From Gaeumannomyces sp. JS-464 (taxonomy: Eukaryota; Ascomycota; Sordariomycetes; Magnaporthales; Magnaporthaceae), in the NCBI GenBank assembly GCA_002197995.1, contig NGZR01000008.1, forward strand, positions 434,001 to 498,000: DNA of 64,000 nucleotides. The letters are read 5' to 3'. A model generated the notes under the pieces. The model was given only the letters and a program-made list of their open reading frames with translations, searched no databases and was not told where the DNA came from. Numbering within the stretch: the first letter of the stretch is position 1; each line of letters opens with the position of its first letter. Of the stretch, positions 37,227 through 50,452 are shown piece after piece. The position numbers and the translations under genes are program-made.

Positions 37227-39119
37227 ACGTAATTTATTAATATGTGCTACACATTAATATGTGCCACACATTAATATGTGCCACACATTAATATGTGCTA
37301 CAATTAACGCGACTACGCGTTAATCCAACTTTATCCATAAATAACTCCATAATAAACGATAGCAAACAAAAACGACAAGCGCAAAATTGTTTTAACCTTT
37401 CGGGCGATTACATCGAATTCACAGTTAAATATCCGAAGCGCCGTTAAAATTTACGAAGTAAACTTTTCCACCCTCGCTCGGCGAAAGCGCGGCCAAACTG
37501 CTCGACGCGATTATATGCTTAAAATACGAAAATTAATAAAATTTAAAAAGGAGGCGCTTATTAAATACATATTTAAACTGGATTTTCGCGCATTCCCTCC
37601 CCGGTATTTTGGTATTAAAAATATAACCAACCGATTGCTCGCTAAACGCGACGCGCGCGCCGTTAGCAAATGCTAAGTTAAAAGTTTCGTTAAACGCCGC
37701 TCGAAGCTCGGCACGCGTTAAGTTCGAAAGTACGATTATTAAAAGGCTAAATGCGAAAATCTTAAGCTCGTTTTTGCGTAGTTCGACTTTATACGGAATA
37801 TTATAGCTAAATATGGCATTTTGGATAACGATATTTACAATTTCGACGAAACCGGTTTTTTTATAGGCATAATCGCCGCCGTTATAATTTTATAACATTA
37901 AAAAAGCCGTAATAAAACAAAGCTAGTCCAGCTTAACAATCGGGAATAAGCTACGGTTATTTAAAAGGTTAATTGTTATAGCTAAACGATTTTTTTTTAT
38001 TATCGTTAAAAAGTAATACCATTTAACTAATTGGTATTTAAAAACCGGCTTTCCACGCGATTAAGTTATTTTAACAAATGCTAACGGGTAAACTACGAAC
38101 AAGCTCGGTTTAAAATGGATTTAGCATTTTAATAAGCATATTGCGTCGCGAATAAAAGGCAATTATCGTTTATTAGTGCTAAACGGATACGAAAGCTATT
38201 ATTCGACGGATTTTAAACTTTACTGCCAAAAATATAACATTATTACGCTTTGCATGCTTTCGCATTCGTTTTACTTCTTTTAACCGTTTAACGTTAAATG
38301 TTTCGGCTTGTTAAAAAAAGCGTACGGTTAATAAATCGAAAGCTTAATAAAATTACACGTTAGCCACGTAATTAAAGTCGAGTTCCTTTTAGCGTTTAAA
38401 ACGGCATTTTTTAACTTTATAACTGAAAAAAAACATTTAAAAAGGTTTTTAAAAGGCTAACTTTGCTTTTTGTAATCCGGATTCGGTTTTGGAAAAGCTA
38501 AATGTAAAGCTACGAACTTTAACTCCCCCGAAAACGCTTTTAAACAACCCTAAACCTTAAATTTTTAAAACGCTTTAAATAGTTAAAAAAGCAACTTCGC
38601 AATTCGAATATATTAAAATTCGAATTTCCAATTACCGGAATAGCTTTTTAACACTTATATTAACGGTTATAAACCAGCTTGCAAAAAGAACGAATTCGAT
38701 TATACATTAAATGCCTCTTTTTAAAGCCGAAGTTATTTCGCTACGCAAAGCGAACGAAGTATTAAGCAAACGCCGGAAGGCTAAAAAAACACGTGTTCGG
38801 TAAAAAGGGTTACATACTATTAACGAAATATGAAATGCTTTAAACTAGGAGGAATTAAATAAGCAATTATAATAAAAAATGCGCGATTATAAAGGTTAAG
38901 CAAAAAAGGCGATAACAACTAGTCGGCGATATGGCATTTACGGTAAAACTGGACATAATACGCGCATTTATCAAGAAAAGTAAAAATGTCCGATATATAT
39001 AGTTCCGAGTAGTTTAAATGGATTTTTAGCGTTATTAGGTTAACATAAGCGTCGATTAACTAAAAGTTGGGTGTAAGTGTGGCATATACTTATGTATGGC
39101 ACATATTAATAAACTACGT
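37227..39119 (+). mobile_element. P6: pogo-like transposon (1893 bp) between B1 and B2
   Basis: Begins ACGTAATTTATTAATATGTG and ends with inverted counterpart CACATATTAATAAACTACGT; TA on both sides (37225-37226, 39120-39121). The plus-strand transposase relic keeps an intact NFDETGF-type catalytic block (about 37838-37858) and a legible second block ending STDFKLYCQKYNIITLC near 38195-38245. Its 5' terminus carries four 17-bp repeats instead of two, which makes it slightly longer than the sister copies. Confidence 0.9.
37236..37303. repeat. 17-bp tandem repeat x4 in the P6 terminus
   Basis: Unit ATTAATATGTGCCACAC starts at 37236, 37253, 37270 and 37287 with one or two C/T differences per copy. 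Sister elements have about two divergent copies of a 17-bp unit at this place. Confidence 0.95.
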
Positions 39120-39121
39120 TA

Positions 39122-41181
39122 CACGTTGTTTTTTTTAATAATTTTTTAAATTTATCGCTTTGCTTACAAATTTATAAATCTTTTTAAATCCATTACTTTG
39201 CTTACAAATTTATAAATCTTTTTAAATTTATCCCTTTGCTTATAAATTTACAAATCCTTTTGGATTTATCGCTTTGCTTACAATTTACAAATCCTATTTT
39301 AATTACGTAACTTTACGTGTTTAAATGCGGGGCATAAGCACCACTTAAAAGCTTTTCCCGTTTTATTGCTTTAAAGCTTGCATACTGGTTGTAACATTAG
39401 GTTTTCTTTTTTAAGCCGAATTTTTTTAACTACATTTTATCGCCCCGCTTTTTGTTAATGGCAAATACTTTCTTTTTTTTACCATTTTTTATCTTTTTTT
39501 CGTTTTAACAAAATGTTTAATCGCGTGCGAAAACGTCTTTTTGCGAAAAAACCTTTTAACGTAAAGATTTGCTTATTTAAATCGTTTTTTTTACATCGAA
39601 ATGCTTTTTTACTTTTTTTATTACGAGGTTTTAAAGCGTAAAAAGTGTAAAGCTTTTTTTAAAACTCGTTTCGATGCGTGGAATGTTTCGGTTAAAACCG
39701 TTTTAATTGCGACATTTTAAATCTCTTATTTAAGCAATTTCATTTTATTAGTTTTTAATATTAACAAATGAAGGCAAAGGTTAAAGCGATAAAAGAAAAG
39801 CGCGGCGCTTTAAATAACAAATTTAAACGTTTGCGAAAATAAAAAAAAACTTAGTTTAAAAAAAAATGCGTGCAATTCGTTATGGCATTAACGCTATAAA
39901 GAAGTTAAAAGGTGTTAAGCGGGAGGAGGCCGACCCGAAAGCCTATTAAGCTGCTTCGCAATTTAAGCTATTCGTAGCTTTTGCCGTTTTTCTTAACTAG
40001 CAAACGTTCGAAGTTAATTTTAATTTAAACCTTTTTGCTTTTTTAACCGTAATAAGTCGTAATTCTTTTAATAATTTCCTTAGGTTTTATAGCGTATTAA
40101 ATGTGGCTTTAGTTTTTTTACCGAGGTTTCGGGTTCGAATTTTAACATAACCATTATTAAAAACCCAATTATTACGTTTTCGCCAATTGGTTTTTTAATT
40201 ACTTTTGCTTTTGCGAACCTTTTTATAAGTACTTTTGCTAGTATTTCGTTAAGCTTTTTAGCAATTTATAAAGTTAGTTGCTTTTTCCTACGTATTTTCC
40301 TTATAACCGTACTTTTTTCACTTAATTAAGTACTTTTTAAGCTTATTTTTTAGCTTATAATTTAAAAAAAATTTCGATTTCGTACTTTTATTTTGGGTTA
40401 ATTTCTATTAATTTATTACTTTTAAAGCTCGGTAGCGTTAAGTTAAATAAGGAAATATAAAAAACCGGGTGGGATTTTATAATCGGTGGTAGTTGGAATT
40501 TGTAATTTACGTCCGAAACGTTTTTTAATATTTTAAAAGCTCCTAGTTTTTTATAGTTTAATTTATCGCTCGGTCGTTTTGTTTTAATATTGCGTTAAAA
40601 AAGATAAACGTTATTTCCTTTTTTAAAAGTCGGTTTTTCGATTTTTTTTTTTTTGTTTAAATGGTTATATAATGCCGTAACTTTTTTAGCTTTATTTAAA
40701 AGTGTTTATGCAATTTAATAAATTCCGTTATTTGTATTTCCGCTATTAAATCATGTTTTTTTGCTTTAAGTTTTTTATACGCTATAAGCTTAAACCCGTA
40801 ATTCGTATAAAACGGTGTAATTTTTATGCTTTTATAAATTAAATTATTATAAGCGAATTAAACTATAAAAAGTAAGTATATATAAGTATTTTGTTTATAA
40901 TTAACGTAATAATATAAGTATTGCTTTATGGATTAATTCGTTAGTTTTATTTGTTTATTTATTTAAAACTGGTAAATTATAAATAAAAAGTGCTTTACTT
41001 TTAATAAAGCCGTAAGCCTTTTTTAAAACTTGCTTGTAAATAATTTATTTTTATTTGTAATTAAACGGTTTAACGTGCCGTATTCCGCTATTACGTGCTT
41101 AATAAAAACGTACGTTAATTCGGTAACGTTATTGCTTTTTTATACGGTAAAAATAAAGCATATTTAATAATTTTATTTATT
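39122..41181 (-). mobile_element. B2 (left part): second copy of gypsy element B
   Basis: Collinear with B1 from about 31.0 to 33.0 kb, including the end-of-element tandem repeats, the plus-strand ORF relic (39511 onward) and the minus-strand integrase region (about 40.3-41.18 kb). It stops at 41181, where element G is inserted, and resumes after G at 50586. Confidence 0.82.
39143..39290. repeat. About 38-bp tandem repeat x4
   Basis: Four units of the type AAATTTATCGCTTTGCTTAC followed by AAATTTATAAATC. A degenerate equivalent lies at 30995-31120 beside B1, so it is a property of the end of element B. Confidence 0.85.
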
Positions 41182-41309
41182 TGTTACGGGATTACACTTC
41201 CACACTTGTACTTAGCCAGCGATCCGCTAAGCTTTCGCGAGCTAGCAAACTTTTTTCCCTCGTGTAATAATAAATTTTTAACTTAATACTAAACTGCCGT
41301 GCCGTAATA
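41182..41309 (+). repeat. G 5' LTR (128 bp)
   Basis: Starts TGTTACGGG and ends GCCGTAATA (CA end changed to TA). It shares AGCGATCCGCTA, TTTTTTCCCTCGTG and AAACTGCCGTGCCGTAATA with the 3' LTR. Its core is an inverted repeat around CTAAGCTTTCGCGAGCTAGC. Confidence 0.9.
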
Positions 41310-42119
41310 GTTTATTGCAGTACAAATAAAAGGGATACGGGATAATTATTAACGTTTCGCCTTTTTTTCGACCCCGAAAAACGGCACTGTAATAACCCGA
41401 CCCGAGCTTAAAAAAACGAAAGCTTTATTACCTCGACGTAACGCGAACTTAAAGTTACATTATTATAACGCCATTATAACAAACCTAAACTTAAACCACG
41501 TTTTTTTGCCTTAGCTATTTAGCTTTTGCCTAGCCCTTTTAAGTTTGCTAAAAAAAGCCGATAGCGAAATTAATTTCGCGGAATTAACACGCAACTTTGT
41601 TATAGCTGCCTAGCAAATACCAGCGAAACGATAACTATACGAGCTTATAAACATATTAAACATCCGAATCGCCACTTTTTAAAACGACTTAATAATATAT
41701 TAAAACGTAGCCGACGCGGAAAACGGCAAAATTACCGAGTTATTAATAACGATAACCTAATTTTAAAAAATAAACGCCTAATTCCACGCAAAAAACGGCT
41801 AATTAATATAACAATTGGCATAATAACCAGCCTAAGCACTATTTTTTAGCTTTAATAATTTAATTATACCGATTATTTTTACTTTTAGCACTTTCGTTTT
41901 ATAATCCCCCGCATTCCTACCGTAAACCGGCGGAACATTAATACGAAGCTTAAACCTCGTTAAGCAAACGATAATGCTTCGCCCGGTAAGCGCCGAGCCG
42001 CTTATATTTTCCAGCGTTTAAACGGACGACGCCTACCGCTAAAAGGAATACGTTACGTAAAAATTACTGCTTAATATTAAATTTACTTTTAACGGCGCTT
42101 TTTACAACTTTTTAACAGC

Positions 42120-43165
42120 CCGGGTGCTATACGCCGTTTAACGCTTTCGGGAAATGCGTATAAACACGTTCGAAACGCCGTTAATTCGGTAGCGATAAAT
42201 TTACAAAACCTTTTTACCTAAATAAAAAACCTTTCCGATTACACTTTTTTATTTAACTTGTTAAACTTAATTTACTAAACTTAAAATACTTAAGCAATAG
42301 CCCGCCGGAATTTCGACACTTTAAAGTAAAGAAATACCAGGTTTGGCGATTTTATTAACGCTTTTATCCGTTTGGTAAATATAAGGAAATACCTGGCAAA
42401 TATGCGAATTAAAGCTTTAAAAAGCAAAGTAAGTAACGAGCTTTCCAAAGCAACCGTTTACTAAATTAATAGGCCGGGACCCGAAAATTTCGACAAATAG
42501 GTTAAAATATACCGAAACCTATCCAATAATTTTGCGAACTATACGCATAAATCGTAATAAACCGGCGCGTTATTAGCAATAAAATATAATAACCATTTTG
42601 CGAGCTTAATCCCGGTACTAAGCGAAAACCCGATAAATTTTAGCAAAATTACGACAAAATTACGAGGCTTATTTACCAAAGCATAAAAAAAATACCGGCA
42701 CGTTAATAACCTATGCATATATTACAAACGGGCAAAATATTACGCTTTTGCTTACCTAGTAAAGCTAAAACGATAATTTAACGCTAACGGATAATAAGCG
42801 AAAAAAATAAGTTTTGCGAAAAGTCGCGCGCAAAACTATTAAAAAAATCGAAAACGGCGGGAATAAAAGCAAAACGACGTATATTTCCATTTTATAAAAC
42901 CTAATATAACGTTTTCCTTCGATATTATGCTGCTATTTTACGGGAACCGACCGGTATTTTATCGATTACTAATTAATATTAAGTGCTTTTTTACGCGTTT
43001 ATTGATAACACATTCGCGTATATTTATAACCTGCCGAAATTCCGACTCCTAAAGTTAAAACACTTTCGGTTAGCCGACGGAACGCTAGCGGAACGTAGTA
43101 CGAAATGCGTTAAAATAATGCACACGTTCGGTAATATTATAAAAACTATAATTTTTTACTATTAA
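42120..43165 (+). pseudogene. G gag C-terminus and protease, RIPed
   Basis: A zinc-knuckle-like C-I-Y-Y-K-R-A-K-Y-Y-A-F-A-Y at 42714-42755 fits C-x2-C-x4-H-x4-C with Cys and His turned to Tyr by RIP. Then an open stretch of 60 codons (42983-43165) has AFIDNTFA...NLPKFRLLKLKHFRLADG. This is the segment that follows the active-site DSGA in fungal gypsy aspartic proteases. Just downstream the gene is cut by P7. Confidence 0.7.
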
Positions 43166-43198
43166 CTATTAAAAAGCTTAAAAGTTATTTTAAACTTA

Positions 43199-45060
43199 AC
43201 GTGGTTTACTAATAAGTGGAACACATTAGCGAATAAAACACGCGACCGTAATAACACGACGCGTTTTTTCCCATTATTAACTCCTTTACTAATAAAAATG
43301 GCAAAACTAAATAAAAAAGCCAAATTAATCCTCGCTTTTTAAGCTTTAAAATTTAACTTAAAACTAAGTTTTCGGGCCGCTGCTAAAATTTACTTTATCG
43401 CTTTTGCGATTTTATCACGTCGAAAACACGGCCAACTTGCTCGATGCGACATTATGCCTAAATTACGGAAATTAACAAAATTCGAAAAGAAAACGCTTGT
43501 TAAGTACATTTTCGAGCTGGATTCCCGCGCATTTCCTTCCCGGCCTTTTGGTGTTAAAAATATAACTAACCGATTATTCGCCGAACGCGACGCGGGCATT
43601 ATCGGGACCAATTAGGTTACGAGGTTCGTTAAGCGCCGCCCGGAGCTCGGAACGCGCTGGATTCGAAAATACAATTACCAAAAAGCCAAATGCGAAAATC
43701 CTAAACTCGTTTTTACTTAGTTCGACTTTATACGAAACATTATAGCCAAATATGGCATTTTAAATAACGATATTTACAATTTCGACGAAACCGGTTTCCT
43801 TATAAGCATAACCGTTACTGTTATAATAATTATAACATCGAAAAGCCGTGGTAAAACAAAGCTGGTTTAATTTAACAACTGGAAATAGGCTATAATTATT
43901 TAAAAAGTTAATTATTGCGGTTAAACGATTCTTTTTTTTATTATCGTTAAAAAGCAATACTACCTGGCCAATTGGTATTTGGAAACCGACTTTTTACGCG
44001 ATTGGGTTATTATAACGAATTTTAATAAGTGGATTACAAACGAGCTTAGCTTAAAATAAAATCGAGCATTTCGATAAACATATAACATCGCGTATAAAAG
44101 GCACCCATCGTTTGTTTATGCTAAACGGGCATAAAAGCTACCATTCGACGGATTTCGAATTTTATTGCTAAAAATATAACATCGTTACGCTTTATATACT
44201 TTCGCATTTGTTTTACTTTTTTTAACCGCTTAACGTTAAGTGCTTTGGCTTGTTAAAAAAACGTACGGTTAATAAATCGAAAACCTAATAAGGTTGCACG
44301 TTAATTACGTAACTAAAGTCGAGTTCTTTTCGGCGTTTAAAACGGCATTTTTTGCTTTTATAACCGAAAAAAACATTTAAAAAAGCTTCCGAAAGGCTGG
44401 CTTTGCTTTTTTCAATCCGGATTTGGTTTTAAAAAAGCTGGATATAAAGCTACAAACTTTAACTTTTTAAAAGGAGCTTTTAAACGACGCCGAACTTTAA
44501 ACTTTTAAAACGCTTTAAATAGCTAAAAACGTAACTTCGCAATTTAAACATATTAAAACTCGGATTTTTAATTACTAAAGCAGCTTTTCGTTACCTATAT
44601 TAACGGTTGTAAACTAATTAACAAAAAGGGTTAAAGCAATTATGCATTAGGTTAACCTTTTAAAAAAAAAGAACTTTAAATTCCGAAAGGCGAACGAAGC
44701 ATTAAGCAAACGCCGAAAGGTTAAAAAAACTCGTGTTTGGCAAAAAGGGTTATATTTTATTAAAAAAATACGAAATATTTTAAACCAGCAAAAGCTAAAT
44801 GGGTAATTATAGTAAAAAATGCGCAATTATAAAAGTTAAAAAAAAAGGGCGACGACGATTCGTCGGCGATGTAACATTTGCGGCAAAACCGGACATAATG
44901 CGCGCATTTGCCAAAAAGAAATAAAAACGTCCGATATATATAGTTCCGAGTAGTTTAAATGGATTTTTGGCGTTGTTAAGTTGGCATGCGCGTTAATTAA
45001 CCGGAGGTTAAATGTGGGTGTTTTATTCGCTAGTGTGTTCCACTTACTAGTAAACCACGT
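43199..45060 (+). mobile_element. P7: pogo-like transposon (1862 bp) inside G
   Basis: Begins ACGTGGTTTACTAATAAGTG and ends CTTACTAGTAAACCACGT, with TA flanks (43197-43198, 45061-45062). The plus-strand transposase relic is well legible: GVKNITNRLFAERDAG near 43550-43600 and an intact NFDETGF near 43775-43800, with RIP-type stops in between. The C-terminal knuckle and basic region lie near 44700-44920. It sits between the protease and RT of G, so it is the youngest layer of the three-level nest. Confidence 0.92.
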
Positions 45061-45062
45061 TA

Positions 45063-47900
45063 TTATACTTTCGATATTATAATTTAATAATCGATTAAAC
45101 GGCGGGGACGTTAAATATAAACGGCGTTACGTTAGCGGAAACCAAGCGAATTTTAACCACAAATATAAAAATCCGCTTATTAAGCGCATTTAATTTTATA
45201 ACCTTTTATAAATAAAAAAACGTGCACGTTTAGTTTATAACTTAAGCGAAATTTTTCGCATTTACACGGGAAGGGAATTTGTTAAACCCCGGTTATTTAA
45301 TAACTTCGCCGATAAAACGCTAACGGCGATTTTTCGAATTATTTATAAACGAAAGCGTTTTTCGAAATCATAAAGTTAAAACTTAAAATTTAAGCATTAC
45401 GAAATTGGATTAAAAAAGCACCGCATTTACACCGGGTTTTTAACGAGGATATTTAAAAATACTTTAATGAAAAACCTTCCGCTATTATAAAAAAAATCCT
45501 AAAAAAGCTCTTTAAAGAATTACACGATTTCGCCGATTGCTTTTTTTATAAAACGCTAATATTTTCCCATTATACAAACCGTTTAATTATAAAATCGAAT
45601 TGCTACCCGGCGAAATATTACCGCATTATTAAAACCGAGCTATATTATAATAAAAACTACGCGTAATAAGGAAATATTTAAACGAGCATTTGGCGAAAAG
45701 GGTTATTACTTTTAGCACGTTCCCGGCGGCGGTTTTAATCTTTTTAACTAAAAAGCTAAGCGGAAAAGTACGGGTATACGTCGATTACCGCGGATTTAAT
45801 AACGTTATTATAAAAAACAAATACCCGATCCTTTTTATCCGAAAAACCTTCAAAACGTTAACAAAAGCTAAATGGTATACGAAAGTGGATATTACCGTAG
45901 CATTTAATCGTTTGCATATCGCTTTAAAAAACGAATGGAAAATAGCGTTTATTACGAGGTTTAGGCTATTCGAATACCAGGTGGCCAATTTTAAAATAAC
46001 GAAAGCACCGAGCTCGTTTTAACATTATATTAACCACGTTTTGTTAAACGCATTAAATCGATACGCTACGGCCTATTTAAACGACGTTTTTATTTATAAC
46101 GAAACCCGAACGCAATACCGTCGATACGTAAAAAAAGTTATTACAAAATTCGCTAATACGAGGCTAATAATCGATATTCGAAAATGCGAATTTAACGTTA
46201 AAAAAACAAAATACCTCGGCTTTATCGTATTAATAAAAGGAATTCGAATAAACCCGGATAAAATTAAAGCGATTCGATTTTAATAATAACTTATTAGTTT
46301 TAAAAAATTTTAACGCTTTTTAAATTTCGCTAACTTTTATAAACAATTTATTAAAAGCTTTTCGGCGATAGCCCGCTTTTTAACGGCATTAATAAACGCA
46401 AATAGCTAGTTAAGCCAATTTACAAACGAGGTTTTAATAACGCTCCGACAATTTCGCAACGTATTTTTTTCGGAAATTATATTCGCTTATTACGACCCCG
46501 CATTTAAAACTATCGTTAAAACGAACGTTTTAAATTGGGCTTTAAAAAGCGTTTTTTTCTTAAGTAAACGCGGACGGAATCCGCCGCCTAATCGTTTTCT
46601 TTTCGTTTAAATATACTTTAGCGAAATGTAATTACGAAATTTACGATAAAAAATTATTAGCCATTATTAAAGCTTTTAAAAAATGAAAGCCCGAATTACA
46701 AAATGCTAAATTACCGGTAAAAACTTAAATAAATTATAAAAATTTGCAATATTTTGCTATTATTAAACTATTTAACCAAAAACAAATCCGTTAATCGGAA
46801 TTCTTAAACAATTTTCGATTTTATATCGTTTAAAAACCGGGTAAAACCGCTATTATCCTCGACATTTTTTTTCGATTACCTAGCGTTAAATTAGCGAATA
46901 TTAAAATTTTCGACGACGAAAAAGTAGCGTTTTGTTAACGGACATTATTTCTAGCAAACCTGTAAGGTTTAAACGAAATATTAGCGAAATTTCGGGTTTT
47001 TAACACGTCGAAATATATTAACGTATTAATCGATAAAATATACGTTATTTTTAACCTGGCATAAACTATATTAGCCATTTTACGAAACGTATCGATACGT
47101 TAATTCCCCGTTTAAATGCGGAAAAAAACGAAAATAACGAAAGCCGATTGCTTAGCGATTTGCGAGCGAATTTACTATAAAGGTAAATTGTTTATCCCGT
47201 TTAACGACACTTTTCGGCTACAAATTTTACATAAAACGCATAGCTTTCCCGCAAACGGCTATTTAAAGCGTAGTAAAATATAAGATTTACTAAAGCGAAT
47301 ATATTTTTAGTTAAAATTATTACGCGATATTAGCATTTTTATTCGGGGATGCTATTTATGCAAAATGGCAAAAGTAAGGAAAAAATCCCCGGCGGGCTTA
47401 TTAAAACCTTTACTAACACCTTTCCGCTTATAAATAAATATATTCGTCGATTATGTTAGCCTATTCCCGCTATGCGAACGTTAAAACGTTATTTACCACT
47501 ATATTATAATAGTGGTAAATAAATTAACAAAAATACGTTATTACGTTTTAATAGTAAAAACCGATGCGGGCCGTTTAATAAACGCTTTTTTTTTATAAAT
47601 ATATCGTTTGTACGGCACGCTCGATACTATTGTTTTTAATAAAAGCCGGCAATTCGTTTCCACTTTTTGGAAAAAGTTAAACCGTAAACTCGGCGTTACG
47701 TTTAAACCTTTATTAGCGTTTTACCCGAAATCCGACAAGCAAATAAATTTTTTTAACGCTTATATAAAGCAATACTTCCGAACGTTTTGCTTTTTTTATT
47801 AAAACGATTAAGCGGATTGGTTACTATTAGCGAAGTTTGTTAGCAATAACCACGTGTTGGAAACGACCGGCGTATCCCTTTTTTCGCCAATTATAAATAA
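45063..47900 (+). pseudogene. G pol (RT, RNase H, integrase), RIPed
   Basis: RT is open from 45690 to 46022 and 46041 to 46283. It has RVYVDYRGFNNVIIKNKYP, KAKWYTKVDITVAFNRL, RFRLFEYQVANF, then YLNDVFIY in place of YVDDVLIY (one catalytic Asp turned Asn) and KCEFNVKKTKYLGFIV. RNase H reads [16 protein letters not shown] followed by TGA where Trp is expected (near 46690). The integrase zinc-binding part (47217-47380) has LHKTHSFPANGYLKRSK and a C-x2-C near 47350-47361. The core has FVDYVSLFPLCE (47450-47490), a TKIRYYV stretch and FNKSRQFVSTFWKKLNRKLG (47635-47700). All are classical gypsy blocks. Many stops are TAA/TAG. Confidence 0.88.
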
Positions 47901-48249
47901 AACCTATATATAAAAACCGAGCCGAAATATAACTAAATACTTATCGATATATCGGTAAAATAAAAAAAATTATATAACGCTATTACGGTAATTAATAAAG
48001 TGTAAAAAGTATAAAACTACGTGAAAACCGCGGCGAACGTTAGTAAAAAAAGGTACGAAAAAGCAGCGAACCGCTACTAAATCGACGCCGGATTTTTTTA
48101 AAAGGGAAATTTCGTTTAAATAAGCACGAAAAATATAAGCACGTTTAAATTAATAAATAAGCTTAACGAAAAATAAATCGGCTTTTTTCCCGTTATAAAA
48201 GTATATTTTAAAGTTTTAACCGTCGAATTGCCGGCGTAATATAACCTAT

Positions 48250-50290
48250 TCCTAGTTTTCCATACGTTTTTAATCCAAAAGGAAACCTAAGTTTGCTAAA
48301 GCAAAAAGCGATAAACGAAAACCACGATAAACGAGCCGCCGGCGTAATTTTGGTGGAAAACGCTAATAATACCGACGAAAAGCCAGCGGAAAAATAGCAT
48401 TTTAATAGCATTTTCAACTTTAAATTAGTAAACGGCCAGTTATAATACAAAGTAAAATAGGCGGCATTTTATAAATTAACGTAACGGCTGGATACCGATT
48501 TAAAAAAAGCAATTTAAATAATAAAAACTTTTATATTAAGCATTTTAATAAGCTAAGCCTATTAAAATAATAGCGCGATTTAAACGGAATATTAGCGCGG
48601 GATTTAAGCACCGCAAACTTTGCATAACGGGTAAAGAAAAACCGCAATATAACGCAAGCCAAAAAGCAAGCTAAAAAGCTTAAAAAACGAAAGCTTTAAA
48701 ATATAATAACAGTAATAGGATATAAGGCAGCAAAAGCGGAAAAAAAGCGAAAAGTAAGCGAAAAAATAACGATATTATTAAAAATAAACCAATTCCAAAA
48801 CAAAACTAAAAAGCCGCCCAATTTAACTGCTTAAAAAATTAACCTTAATTAAAGCAATACGCCGACGTTACATTAAAACGCCGAAATAAGCAAAAAATCC
48901 CACACTAAAAAAACGCCGGGGAAACGTTAAAAACTAAAACCAATAACTAACTATTCGGTTACGGCGTCGAAATAAGCATAAAAACCCGCGCGCATTTTAG
49001 CGTAACGCTAATAAAACTTTTCCTTATTATCGAACACGTTACCGTTTTCGTTTAAGCTATTATCGTCGCGGTATTTATCGTTACAATCAAATTTAAAAAA
49101 CGCGACGGCCGAATCGTATTTCGCAAAAAACATACTTTTAAAAATGGCTTTGGCGGTAGTTTAAACGTTATAATTAAAATCGTTAGCGCGAAAACGAAAT
49201 TGGAAAAATAAAATGTTAATAAGGAAACGACGGCGTAATAACGAGAAAGCGACGCATTAATATTAAAAAATCCCATTTTTCGAAATCCTCGCAGGTTTTA
49301 CGAAGGGTAAAATTGCTACGAAAAGCAATAAAAGCAAAACGACGCGAAATAAAAAGGGAATTAAAAGCCGCCATTTGAAAAAACATATTAATAACGATTT
49401 AAAACGGCGAAACGATAGCGAGGCATATACGTTACGGTTTTTTAAAACCCTAATTATGCTATAATATTAACGGTATTTAGTTTCGATAAAATGGAAAGCC
49501 GTAAAAAGTTTAATTAAAGCGGTAATTACGGCGAAACGATAACAACCTACGAATACGAAATATTCGAAAAGGTTGTTATTTTTCAGCATATCGTTATCCA
49601 AATATTAATAACCGAATTCGATAAATTCCAGGGAATTAATGGTTTAAAAAATTTCGATAACGCCGATTAAACTAATAAAATCGCGAAAGTCGCTTTTTAT
49701 AAAAGTAATAGCCTAAATAGCGAAATATTAGCGGATAAAAACCTTATAAGCGGAATAGCGAAAAACAAACGAAACGTTAAAATAACCTACCTTTTTACAA
49801 AATTTACGCTTAAAAAAACACTAATCGCAATTAATAAAAGTACTAGTTTTATTTGCGCCGCTAATTCGAAAGCAGCTAAAATCGATATTCGCGTTACAAT
49901 TAAACGCCGCCGCGCCGCCGCGGGTTTTAAAAAACGCTTCCAGCTTTTTAATACGAAAGCGGAAATAATATATGCACGTCGAGCGGCGGAAAGGACGCGT
50001 TTACGAATTGCCAGGCTTGCTTTAAACGGGCGCCATCGTAACGCTAGCGAAATAAAAGCGAAAAAAGCGAAAAGGGAAAAAGGAATAGCGAAACGACAGC
50101 GAAAAGGAGGTAACGCGCGGGCAGAAAAGCAAAAAAACGATACCGTAATAATAGCACTAATTAAAGTAAAAAAGGGAAAAAAAACGCGGGGCTCGAAAAC
50201 GAAAACGAAAAAAAAGCGGGGGTATAGCGATAAAAGGGGCAAACGAAAACGGAAACACCTAAAAGCAAAAGCGAAAACAGCGATTTCCTA
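48250..50290 (+). pseudogene. G additional coding-like region between pol and 3' LTR, unrecognised
   Basis: About 2 kb separate the integrase from the 3' LTR. The last 490 bases (49800-50290) are open on the plus strand and strongly charged: RRRAAAGFKKRFQLFNTKAE, then IIYARRAAERTRLRIARLAL, then Lys/Arg/Glu-rich low-complexity text to a stop near 50290. Further upstream the frames are broken. It is on the pol strand and within the LTRs, so it belongs to the element. It does not look like a chromodomain. Function unknown; a third ORF or a long C-terminal extension are the options. Confidence 0.5.
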
Positions 50291-50452
50291 ATTGGAAAAA
50301 AACGTTTTATTATTAGCGATAACGTGCCGCGATATTATATAACCGACGATGCGGCGATAAAAACGCGACGCTACGTAATAACGAACGAGTTAAAAGATAA
50401 CTTAGCATTAATTGGCAATTGGAAAACCAATTGCGGTTTTAAAAGGAGGTAT

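Noticed and set aside
37236..37303. Possible CRISPR-like or centromere-like repeat array
   Set aside because: Only four contiguous 17-bp units without spacers, located exactly in a pogo terminus where sister elements have two units.
49787..50242. Minus-strand frame of 151 codons, Phe/Leu-rich
   Set aside because: Complement of the charged plus-strand ORF of element G, which lies on the same strand as gag and pol.
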